This document shows, in pieces, positions 1 through 5,428 of a stretch of DNA of 10,144 nucleotides. Positions within the stretch are counted from its first letter, which is position 1. Every line of letters begins with the position of its first letter. The notes below the pieces were generated by a model. That model saw nothing but the letters and a program-made list of their open reading frames with translations. It did not search any database and was not told where the DNA came from. The position numbers and the translations under genes are program-made. The stretch lies in contig CAZEYK010000042.1 of NCBI GenBank assembly GCA_964516055.1, positions 1 to 10,144 on the forward strand, in the 5' to 3' direction. This DNA is from JABIEQ01 sp964516055 (lineage in GTDB: Bacteria > Patescibacteriota > Patescibacteriia > Magasanikbacterales > UBA922).

Positions 1-423
1 CATGAAAAAAATACTCCCCCTTCAGAAAAAAAAATCAGAGAAATAATAACATCATTCATCGGAACAATACAACAACTACCACCAATGTACTCCGCAAAAA
101 AAGTGAACGGCAAAAAACTTTATGAACTTGCCAGAAAAGGTATCACCATAGAACGACAGCCAAATACCATCACCATTCACGATATTACAATCATCTCATA
201 TACGTATCCAACACTCACCATCAGAGTAACCTGTTCAACAGGCACCTATATCCGCACACTCGCCCACGATATTGGCCAAAAACTCGAGACAGGAGCCTAC
301 TGTGAAACGCTCCATAGAGACGCCATAGGTCCATACACCTCAATAAACAAACCAACTCCCAAAGAACTCACAACAGAAAACTGGCAGTCATACCTCCTTG
401 ACATTCCCTCAGAAAACAAGTAA
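1..423 (+). CDS. truB: tRNA pseudouridine(55) synthase TruB, C-terminal part (5' end outside window)
   Basis: TruB isomerises U55 in the T-loop of tRNAs to pseudouridine. The frame is open from base 1 and ends at TAA 421-423, giving 140 codons. Seen directly are the family blocks QQLPPMYSAKKVNGKKLYEL (about fragment residues 24-43) and the CSTGTYIRTLAHDIG block, the equivalent of CSKGTYIRT in known TruBs, followed by a GAYCETLHRDAIGPY stretch. The catalytic Asp motif (GxLDPxAxG in the family) lies upstream of the window. Only about 30 residues follow the last conserved block, so the PUA-like C-terminal domain of E. coli TruB is absent. I estimate a full protein of about 230 residues, a compact form. 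An ATG at 85 lies inside the conserved core and is not the true start. The next gene follows after 36 nt and is probably co-transcribed. Confidence 0.93.
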   Translation, partial: HEKNTPPSEKKIREIITSFIGTIQQLPPMYSAKKVNGKKLYELARKGITIERQPNTITIHDITIISYTYPTLTIRVTCSTGTYIRTLAHDIGQKLETGAYCETLHRDAIGPYTSINKPTPKELTTENWQSYLLDIPSENK

Positions 424-443
424 TACATCTGCACAACCCAACC

Positions 444-452
444 AAGGAGAGG
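444..452 (+). promoter_or_regulatory. Near-consensus Shine-Dalgarno site of the 92-residue gene
   Basis: AAGGAGAGG lies 7 nt before the ATG at 460 and closely matches the anti-Shine-Dalgarno complement. It fixes the start of the downstream gene. It is also the only strong site of this kind in the window, since the other starts are preceded by A/T-rich sequence. Confidence 0.8.
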
Positions 453-459
453 TGTCAAA

Positions 460-738
460 ATGGAAGAGAAAAAAATAAATCTCGTCGTCACCATTCAAAC
501 AGAAAGACAAAAAGATGGAAGCGTCGTCTTCCATGTTCACCTCGGTGTTCTCGACGGTCTCAACGAACACGGTGAATTGGTAATAAAAATCGCCAAAAAA
601 TATCACACGGAACCATGCCAAAACCAGGAAGAGGCAATCACTGCCATGACCTGGTTCTCTAGCAACGGTTTCATGCCTGAAAAAACGGCCATCAAATTCG
701 CCGTGGAGGCATTCCCGTCTCCCGCGATGCTTCACTGA
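460..738 (+). CDS. Hypothetical protein, 92 residues, function unknown
   Basis: I do not recognise this protein. It is short and soluble-looking, with no signal peptide or membrane segment. An N-terminal stretch with strand-like alternation (INLVVTIQTERQ, then VVFHVHLGVL) is followed by a second strand-like piece (ELVIKIAKK) and a probable helix (QEEAITAMTWF). It has one Cys (about residue 53) and four His, with no recognisable metal-binding pattern. The start is supported by a strong Shine-Dalgarno site, and the gene ends with TGA just before a terminator, so it is probably the last gene of the truB transcript. By eye it is richer in G and C than its neighbours. A reading frame of similar size lies on the opposite strand but has no such start signal. 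Real gene likely; function unknown. Confidence 0.72.
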   Translation: MEEKKINLVVTIQTERQKDGSVVFHVHLGVLDGLNEHGELVIKIAKKYHTEPCQNQEEAITAMTWFSSNGFMPEKTAIKFAVEAFPSPAMLH

Positions 739-768
739 TCATCCATCATAGACACCGCCCCCACATAT

Positions 769-802
769 CCCCAGCCAAACACTCCGTTGCCTGGGGCTTT
801 TT
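769..802 (+). terminator. Intrinsic terminator after the truB / 92-residue gene unit
   Basis: CCCCAG (769-774) pairs with CTGGGG (791-796) across a 16-nt loop, followed by C and a run of five T. It lies 30 nt after the TGA stop and just before the next promoter. The stem is short but GC-rich. Confidence 0.65.
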
Positions 803-816
803 CATAGAAAAATAAA

Positions 817-845
817 TTGACAAATACACCAAATATTGCTACAAT
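817..845 (+). promoter_or_regulatory. Sigma70-type promoter for rny
   Basis: A perfect -35 box TTGACA (817-822) is followed, after exactly 17 nt, by the -10 box TACAAT (840-845). Transcription should begin near 852, leaving a leader of about 230 nt before the rny start codon. Confidence 0.8.
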
Positions 846-851
846 CGTACC

Positions 852-1082
852 TGCTAATTAATATACCTTTGAAGCGATAGTCTAAGAAGAGACACGAAAT
901 TGAACATCCTGAGAATTTTACTATGTTGAGCCATTTTATAACAAAAAAGCACAACACAACTCATCGTTCCCCTCAACCACCACGGTAACTCATGGTTGAA
1001 ACATACGAGGCACCAGCCTCCATTTCTTCGCATCTCTACACATAGATTTATCGCTCATCTTAATACATGAGCATTTTATAAT
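852..1082 (+). promoter_or_regulatory. Long structured 5' leader of rny
   Basis: This untranslated stretch contains three simple hairpins in a row: TCAACCA/TGGTTGA (973-979 with 993-999), GAGGC-ACCA-GCCTC (1007-1020), and GCTCAT/ATGAGC (1053-1058 with 1067-1072), the last ending 10 nt before the rny ATG. Two short frames lie upstream of rny. One is a 21-codon frame from ATG 923 to TAA 986-988, ending inside the loop of the first hairpin. The other is a 4-codon frame from ATG 1067 to TAA 1079-1081, ending one base before the rny ATG. I see no known riboswitch consensus. A control role, for example feedback on RNase Y, is an inference. Confidence 0.4.
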
Positions 1083-2600
1083 ATGACATCACTAATCGTT
1101 GCAATTATCGCAGCTGCAGTTGGTGTGGGAATTGGATACGTATTGCGAAAACAAATAGCCCAAACCCGTGCAAACTCAGTTGAGGCACTTGCAGAAAAAC
1201 GTCTTGTTGAAGCAAAAAATAAAGAACAAGACCTCATCCTAAAAGCAAAAGAAAGAGCCATCAAAATCATTGATGACGCAAAAAAAGACGAAGAAGAACG
1301 CCGCAAAGAATTCCGAGACATCCAAAATCGTCTCAACCAAAAAGAAAATACACTCGAACAAAAAGTTGACCAATTTGAAAAAAGAAAGGAACTCCTCCAA
1401 GAAAAAGCCAATCAAATTGAAGCAATCAAACAAAAAGTTGACGAACTTAAAGAAGATGCCGTAAAAAAATTAGAAGACATTGCAGGACTTTCAGCAGAAG
1501 AAGCAAAAGATAGTCTCTTCAAAAAAATAGAAGAAATATCAGGACAGGAACTCTATGATCTACAAATGAAATTTGATAAACAAAATCATGAAGACATAGA
1601 AAGCAAAGCACAAACAATCATTATCAATGCGATAGAACGAACAGCGGCAAACCATGCTGCCGAAACAACGTCAACAGCGGTAAGTCTTCCAAGCGATGAA
1701 ATGAAAGGAAGAATCATTGGAAAAGACGGAAGAAATATTAAAACCATAGAAAAAATGACTGGGTGTGAACTCATTATCGACGAAACCCCTGGTATGATTC
1801 TTGTCTCTGGATTTTCACCAATCCGCCGACGTGTCTGTTCACTTGCCCTCCAAAAACTTATCAAAGATGGACGTATCCAACCGGCTCGCATTGAAGAATT
1901 TATTCAAGATGCAAAAAAAGAACTTGCCGTTGACATCAGAAAAGCAGGGGAAGAAGTACTCCATCGTCTTGGTATTATTGGCATTGATCCAAAGCTTGTT
2001 TCCATTGTTGGACGATTAAAATACCGAACAAGTTACGGACAAAACATTCTCCAACATTCAGAAGAAGTTGCTCACCTTTGTGCCATCATGGCAGAAGAAC
2101 TTGGGGTAGATGTCGCAAAAGCCAAAAAAGCAGGATTCTTCCACGACATTGGAAAAGCCGTAGATCATGAAACAACAGGAACACACACTGAAATTGGATA
2201 TACTATTCTCAAAAAATTCAACGTTGACGAAGAAACCTCACAAGTGGCACTTACTCACCACGACATAAACCCACCGCTACTCCTCACAAAGCTTGTCATG
2301 GCAGCCGATGCAATTTCTGCATCACGCGTGGGAGCTCGTAGAGACACATACGAACAATTTGTTGCTCGACTAGATGAACTAGAAAAAACCGCAAAAGATT
2401 TTCCAGGAGTAGATAAAGTGTATGCCATCCAAGCAGGAAGAGAAATCCGCGTCTTTGTGACACCAGAAGAAGTTGATGATTACCAATCATACAACCTAGC
2501 AAAAGACATTGCACGAAAAATTGAAAATGAACTCACCTACCCCGGAGAAATTCGTGTCAACGTCATTCGTGAAACTCGTTCAATCGAATACGCACGATAA
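1083..2600 (+). CDS. rny: Ribonuclease Y (membrane-anchored endoribonuclease)
   Basis: RNase Y is a membrane-bound endonuclease that starts mRNA decay in bacteria that use it. All four family parts are visible in 505 residues, close to the usual length of about 510-520. They are an N-terminal membrane anchor (about 4-21, LIVAIIAAAVGVGIGYVL); a long charged coiled coil rich in Lys and Glu (about 25-165); a KH RNA-binding domain (about 200-265) with the GxxG loop G213-K-D-G216; and an HD phosphohydrolase domain with H325, the H354-D355 pair in FFHDIGKAVDHE and H392-H393-D394. The C-terminal family signature ends in VIRETRSIEYAR. The ATG at 1083 places the anchor right at the N-terminus. No Shine-Dalgarno sequence precedes it; the upstream bases are AT-rich. 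The gene forms its own unit between a consensus promoter and a terminator. Confidence 0.97.
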   Translation: MTSLIVAIIAAAVGVGIGYVLRKQIAQTRANSVEALAEKRLVEAKNKEQDLILKAKERAIKIIDDAKKDEEERRKEFRDIQNRLNQKENTLEQKVDQFEKRKELLQEKANQIEAIKQKVDELKEDAVKKLEDIAGLSAEEAKDSLFKKIEEISGQELYDLQMKFDKQNHEDIESKAQTIIINAIERTAANHAAETTSTAVSLPSDEMKGRIIGKDGRNIKTIEKMTGCELIIDETPGMILVSGFSPIRRRVCSLALQKLIKDGRIQPARIEEFIQDAKKELAVDIRKAGEEVLHRLGIIGIDPKLVSIVGRLKYRTSYGQNILQHSEEVAHLCAIMAEELGVDVAKAKKAGFFHDIGKAVDHETTGTHTEIGYTILKKFNVDEETSQVALTHHDINPPLLLTKLVMAADAISASRVGARRDTYEQFVARLDELEKTAKDFPGVDKVYAIQAGREIRVFVTPEEVDDYQSYNLAKDIARKIENELTYPGEIRVNVIRETRSIEYAR

Positions 2601-2622
2601 ACAGACAAACAAAAAGTAAAAT

Positions 2623-2653
2623 AAAAAACAATCCTTTTCCGGATTGTTTTTTT
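2623..2653 (+). terminator. Intrinsic terminator of rny
   Basis: AACAATCC (2627-2634) pairs perfectly with GGATTGTT (2641-2648) over the 6-nt loop TTTTCC. Flanking A and T runs extend the stem, which ends in a run of seven T (2647-2653). Confidence 0.9.
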
Positions 2654-2696
2654 ATATACTACGTTGCCCATGAGCCATGAACTAAATTACGCTCTA

Positions 2697-2725
2697 TTGA
2701 CACAAATATATGATTATTGTAGAAT
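2697..2725 (+). promoter_or_regulatory. Sigma70-type promoter for the HU gene
   Basis: TTGACA (2697-2702), a 17-nt spacer, then TAGAAT (2720-2725). The predicted start near 2732 gives a leader of about 30 nt. The promoter sits between the rny terminator and the HU start codon. Confidence 0.8.
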
Positions 2726-2763
2726 AGTCCATATAGTAATACTACTTCTTTAAACAAAGAAAT

Positions 2764-3123
2764 ATGAAATTAAATAAAGCACTGCTTGCTCAAGCAATAG
2801 CAGACAAAGCAGGTGTATCCAAAAAAGAAGCTGAAGACATGGTAGCAGCTTTTGTTGATGTAGTAACAAAAGCACTCATGGATGGAGGCGAAGTAACCAT
2901 TGCCGGATTTGGTGCCTTTAGTGCAAAAGTTCGTGCCGGAAGAATTGGAGTAAACCCACAAAATCCTGCAGAAAAAATTCAAATTCCACCAGTAACCGTT
3001 CCCAAATTCAAAGCAGGAAAAGCACTCAAAGATGCCCTCAAAGGAAAAAGAAACGTTGGACAACAACCTCCTCCTACCCAACAAACAACTTCAGAATCGA
3101 CAACACCTCACTTTGAAATGTAA
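2764..3123 (+). CDS. hup: HU-family DNA-binding protein
   Basis: HU is a small dimeric nucleoid protein that bends and packs DNA. The first 93 or so residues follow the HU fold: N-terminal helices (MKLNKALLAQAIADKAGVS), the core GGEVTIAGFGAFSAK (41-55), the DNA-binding arm with the intercalating-type Pro in GVNPQNPAEKI (62-72), and the C-terminal helix block VPKFKAGKALKDALK (79-93). Compared with the usual length of about 90 residues there is an extra tail of some 25 residues. It is rich in Pro, Gln, Thr and Ser, is probably disordered and ends in HFEM. The ATG at 2764 matches the normal HU N-terminus; only a weak purine run (AAAGAAA) precedes it. The gene has its own promoter and terminator. 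Confidence 0.95.
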   Translation: MKLNKALLAQAIADKAGVSKKEAEDMVAAFVDVVTKALMDGGEVTIAGFGAFSAKVRAGRIGVNPQNPAEKIQIPPVTVPKFKAGKALKDALKGKRNVGQQPPPTQQTTSESTTPHFEM

Positions 3124-3128
3124 CCAAC

Positions 3129-3155
3129 AAAAACTGCCTTCATTGACAGTTTTTT
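3129..3155 (+). terminator. Intrinsic terminator of the HU gene
   Basis: AAAAACTG (3129-3136) pairs with CAGTTTTT (3147-3154) across a 10-nt loop, and the T run continues to 3155. It begins five bases after the HU stop codon. Confidence 0.75.
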
Positions 3156-3181
3156 GAATACAAAAAACAAAAAAGAACATA

Positions 3182-3210
3182 TTGACACGACAAGGAAATT
3201 TCGGTATTCT
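3182..3210 (+). promoter_or_regulatory. Sigma70-type promoter for the tRNA pair
   Basis: TTGACA (3182-3187), a 17-nt spacer, then TATTCT (3205-3210). Transcription should begin near 3217, about 45 nt before tRNA-Glu. It can serve both tRNA genes, because no terminator is visible between them. Confidence 0.7.
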
Positions 3211-3261
3211 ATGATCGTCTATATTTCAAGATAGTACAGAAAAAATCCAACATTTCCATAT

Positions 3262-3333
3262 GGCCCCATCGTCTAGTGGTTAGGACATCTGGTTCTCATC
3301 CAGGCAACAGGGGTTCGATTCCCCTTGGGGCTA
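3262..3333 (+). tRNA. trnE: tRNA-Glu (anticodon CUC)
   Basis: A full 72-nt cloverleaf can be folded. The acceptor stem is GGCCCCA with TGGGGCT, where G1 meets T72 as a wobble pair. The D-arm is GTCT/GGAC. The anticodon stem TCTGG/CCAGG holds the loop TTCTCAT, whose anticodon CTC reads GAG. The T-arm is AGGGG/CCCCT around TTCGATT. The discriminator base is A and the following bases are CAA, so the CCA end is not encoded and must be added after transcription. Because CUC reads only GAG by standard pairing, a second tRNA-Glu(UUC) is expected elsewhere in the genome. Confidence 0.95.
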
Positions 3334-3357
3334 CAAAAGCCAAACAGTTTATCATTA

Positions 3358-3411
3358 ACAATTGATATTTAACGCGATCGTGTAATGTCAATTGTCAACA
3401 GTTAACTGTTG
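3358..3411. repeat. Inverted repeats and degenerate 7-nt repeat in the tRNA spacer
   Basis: ACAATTGATATT (3358-3369) pairs with AATGTCAATTGT (3384-3395), 12 pairs including one G-T, around a 14-nt loop. It is followed at once by a perfect 16-bp palindrome CAACAGTTAACTGTTG (3396-3411). The stretch also shows a loose 7-nt period: TGTCAAT, TGTCAAC, AGTTAAC, TGTTGCT (3386-3413). It could be an RNA-processing hairpin between the two tRNAs or a degenerate intergenic repeat. No function can be assigned from sequence alone. Confidence 0.6.
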
Positions 3412-3418
3412 CTTCTCT

Positions 3419-3492
3419 GTCAGGGTAGCTCAGCTGGCTAGAGCACAGGATTCATAACCCTGAGGTCGGGAGTTCGAGTCTCCCTCCTGACA
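3419..3492 (+). tRNA. trnM: tRNA-Met (anticodon CAU), elongator type
   Basis: A 74-nt cloverleaf is visible. The acceptor stem is GTCAGGG with TCCTGAC, G7-T66 being a wobble pair. The D-arm is GCTC/GAGC with GG in the loop. The anticodon loop TTCATAA carries CAT, and the T-arm is GGGAG/CTCCC around TTCGAGT. G1 pairs with C72, unlike the unpaired first position of bacterial initiator tRNA, so an elongator is likelier. A CAU anticodon can also belong to tRNA-Ile read with lysidine, which sequence alone does not exclude. The pair closing the anticodon loop (31-39) is A opposite C, which is unusual. Discriminator A is followed by CAA, so CCA is not encoded. Confidence 0.9.
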
Positions 3493-3493
3493 C

Positions 3494-3526
3494 AAAATAA
3501 CCATGGAAAATCCATGGTTATTTTTT
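3494..3526 (+). terminator. Strong terminator after the tRNA pair, probably bidirectional
   Basis: AAAATAACCATGGA (3494-3507) and TCCATGGTTATTTT (3511-3524) form a perfect 14-bp stem with a 3-nt loop, and T runs follow. Read on the other strand, the same hairpin lies 20 nt after the stop of the converging penicillin-binding protein gene and ends in TTATTTT. It can therefore end both transcripts. Confidence 0.9.
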
Positions 3527-3545
3527 ATTTAGTACATAAAAAACA

Positions 3546-5333
3546 TTACCTTCCTGGCGCCACACGATAATAATCGAGAATCTCCTTTGCAATCACCCCA
3601 AACGTTGGGGCCGCAGTAGCAGAAGAAAATTTTCGCTCTGGCTTTTCAAACGTTATAATCATTGTAAATACCGGATCATCAATAGGGCCAAAACCAACAA
3701 ACGAATGATTAGTTTCCTCAGAATATCCTCCACGATCAGCAATCTGAGCTGTTCCCGTTTTTCCTGCAATATAATATCCAGGAACAGCAGCAGCTGCTGC
3801 TTGCCCATTATCAATAACACTCACCAACATTCCCGCCAAAAGTGAAGCCGGACGAGGATCGATAACTCGTCGTACTTCTTTTGGATGAGTGCTATCCACT
3901 TTTCCACTCGGATACAAAATTTTATCAATAATATAGGGCTTCATAAGTACACCACCATTTGCAATAACCGAAAATGCCGTAACCATCTGCAAAGGCGTAA
4001 CCGTAATCCCCTGTCCAAAAGAAGCCGTAGCAGCATAACAATCAACGTTATCCCCTTTATTACGAGACAACGATTCAATAGTTCCAGATCCTTCACTATC
4101 AATTTCAATGCCCGTCTTTACCCCAAAACCAAAGGCTTCAATATAATCGCGAAGCCGTTTTTTCTTCAATTTCATTGCTACTTCAACCATACCAGTATTA
4201 ATCGAATTTTCCAGTACTCCCGTCATAGTTTGATCCTCATACGCTTTTGAATTAGCATTTTTAATAGGCGTATCACAAAGTCCCTCAACACTTCCTGGAT
4301 CATAAAAATACGTATCAGGCGTCACCAAATTTTCATTCAATGCCGCAGCCATAGCAACAGGTTTAAAGATAGACCCCGGTTCATACGCAGTAAAAATTGA
4401 CGTATTATTAAATACGGCAATAGAATCCACTTTGTTATACGTATTTGGATCAAAATCAGGCAAACTGCACATGGCACGAATAGCCCCAGATTTTGGATCC
4501 ATAATAATCAATGATGCCGTTTTCGCGCCATACTCCCCCATTCGTTTACGCAATTCCTCACACGCAAGATATTGCAATGTTCTATCAATCGTCAGCACCA
4601 AATTAACACCATCCTGAGCTTCTTGAGACAACCGTCCAGCAAGCGGAATCCATCCTCCGCCGGCACCTCTTGCACCCGCAAAAAAACCTCCTTCTCCCGC
4701 AAGTTCCTTTTGCCAATAGCCTTCAATCCCATACTGACCAAGTGTCTCACCTTCCTCATTTTTTCTCACAAAACCAGCAACTTGTGCAGCTAACTGCGAC
4801 TCAGGATAAAATCGTTCTGACTTTCTCACAAAGCCAATACCTGGTAATACCAATTCTTCTATCGCCGTTTTTGTCTGTTCATCAATTTGCTGTTCAATTG
4901 GCTCATAAGGATCATCCCGTTTATTTAACTGCAAAAACAACGTGGCTACTTTAGCCTCGTCATAAGAAAATATGGTAGCAAGCTTTTTTTCCACAAGCGT
5001 TGCAGTTTCATCATCAGGAATATCTCTCGTATCCGCATACAACAAAAAAACATCTTTATTAATAGCAAATGGATATTCTTCTCCAGTACGGCTATCCTGA
5101 ATAAAAATTTCTCCACGTTCAGGAAATAATTTTTGAGAAATCTCATGCGACCCTATGGCCAACGCTTCATAAAATGAATGCTGCAAAATCATCAACAGTA
5201 CTAACCGAAAAACTACTATTGAGGCAGCGAAACAAAAAACAAGAGCAACCAAACGTATTCGTGTGTCGCCACTATCTTGTCGAGATCCTTGTCCCTGACG
5301 CCGATAAGTTGTACCTACTCGCCTTTTTTTCAC
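3546..5333 (-). CDS. ftsI: Class B penicillin-binding protein, septal transpeptidase FtsI/PBP2 type
   Basis: This is a D,D-transpeptidase that cross-links peptidoglycan outside the cytoplasmic membrane, most likely during division. The 595 residues show a basic cytoplasmic N-terminus (1-27), one membrane segment (about 28-50), the RGEI element of the PBP dimerisation domain (73-76) and a GIEGYWQKEL block (202-211). The transpeptidase domain carries all three active-site motifs: S321-I-F-K324 with the nucleophile Ser, S377-I-N379 and K525-T-G-T528. No PASTA repeats follow. The start is GTG at 5333-5331: it is the only start codon between an upstream in-frame TAA and the membrane segment. No Shine-Dalgarno sequence lies at a good distance. 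It is the last gene of the minus-strand run, 95 nt after pilT, and no other division genes lie beside it here. Confidence 0.94.
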   Translation of the reverse strand: MKKRRVGTTYRRQGQGSRQDSGDTRIRLVALVFCFAASIVVFRLVLLMILQHSFYEALAIGSHEISQKLFPERGEIFIQDSRTGEEYPFAINKDVFLLYADTRDIPDDETATLVEKKLATIFSYDEAKVATLFLQLNKRDDPYEPIEQQIDEQTKTAIEELVLPGIGFVRKSERFYPESQLAAQVAGFVRKNEEGETLGQYGIEGYWQKELAGEGGFFAGARGAGGGWIPLAGRLSQEAQDGVNLVLTIDRTLQYLACEELRKRMGEYGAKTASLIIMDPKSGAIRAMCSLPDFDPNTYNKVDSIAVFNNTSIFTAYEPGSIFKPVAMAAALNENLVTPDTYFYDPGSVEGLCDTPIKNANSKAYEDQTMTGVLENSINTGMVEVAMKLKKKRLRDYIEAFGFGVKTGIEIDSEGSGTIESLSRNKGDNVDCYAATASFGQGITVTPLQMVTAFSVIANGGVLMKPYIIDKILYPSGKVDSTHPKEVRRVIDPRPASLLAGMLVSVIDNGQAAAAAVPGYYIAGKTGTAQIADRGGYSEETNHSFVGFGPIDDPVFTMIITFEKPERKFSSATAAPTFGVIAKEILDYYRVAPGR

Positions 5334-5398
5334 ATCAAAATATATATACGCCTCTTATGCAGACAATATACCAAAACAAGACCAACCATACTGTTCAT
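5330..5398 (-). CDS. Possible 22-residue hydrophobic peptide overlapping the ftsI start
   Basis: Between pilT and ftsI lies a short frame that ends ATGTGA, so its TGA overlaps the GTG start of ftsI in the 4-nt arrangement GTGA that is typical of translationally coupled genes. From the ATG at 5398 it has 22 codons. Upstream in-frame GTG (5404) and TTG (5410) would give 24 or 26. The peptide has a hydrophobic core (MVGLVLVYCL) followed by HKRR. A purine run AAAGGAAG (5428-5421) lies upstream, at a better distance for the TTG. The frame is also in phase with pilT, directly after its TAG. It may be a real coupling peptide, a tiny membrane protein or chance; I recognise no family. Confidence 0.3.
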   Translation of the reverse strand: MNSMVGLVLVYCLHKRRIYILM

Positions 5399-5428
5399 AG
5401 CCACTAACAAACGATGATGGCTTCCTTT

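Noticed and set aside
85..423. truB starting at ATG 85
   Set aside because: This ATG lies inside the conserved PPMYSAKK block and the frame is open to base 1, so the gene simply continues outside the window.
409..735. Minus-strand frame of 108 codons opposite the 92-residue gene
   Set aside because: It starts with GTG, has no ribosome binding site and overlaps the truB end, while the plus-strand frame has a near-consensus Shine-Dalgarno site and a matching terminator.
852..1082. Riboswitch, SRP RNA or 6S RNA in the rny leader
   Set aside because: I looked on both strands for known conserved cores and saw none; only simple hairpins are present.
1239..1464. Frames on both strands across the rny coiled coil
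   Set aside because: They are Lys/Asn/Ser- or Phe-rich by-products of the repetitive A-rich coiled-coil codons, with no start signals.
3334..3418. Intergenic terminator between the two tRNAs
   Set aside because: The stems there are not followed by a T run, so they are not intrinsic terminators.
4670..4954. Plus-strand frame opposite ftsI
   Set aside because: It lies entirely within a well-supported gene on the other strand and shows no family motif.
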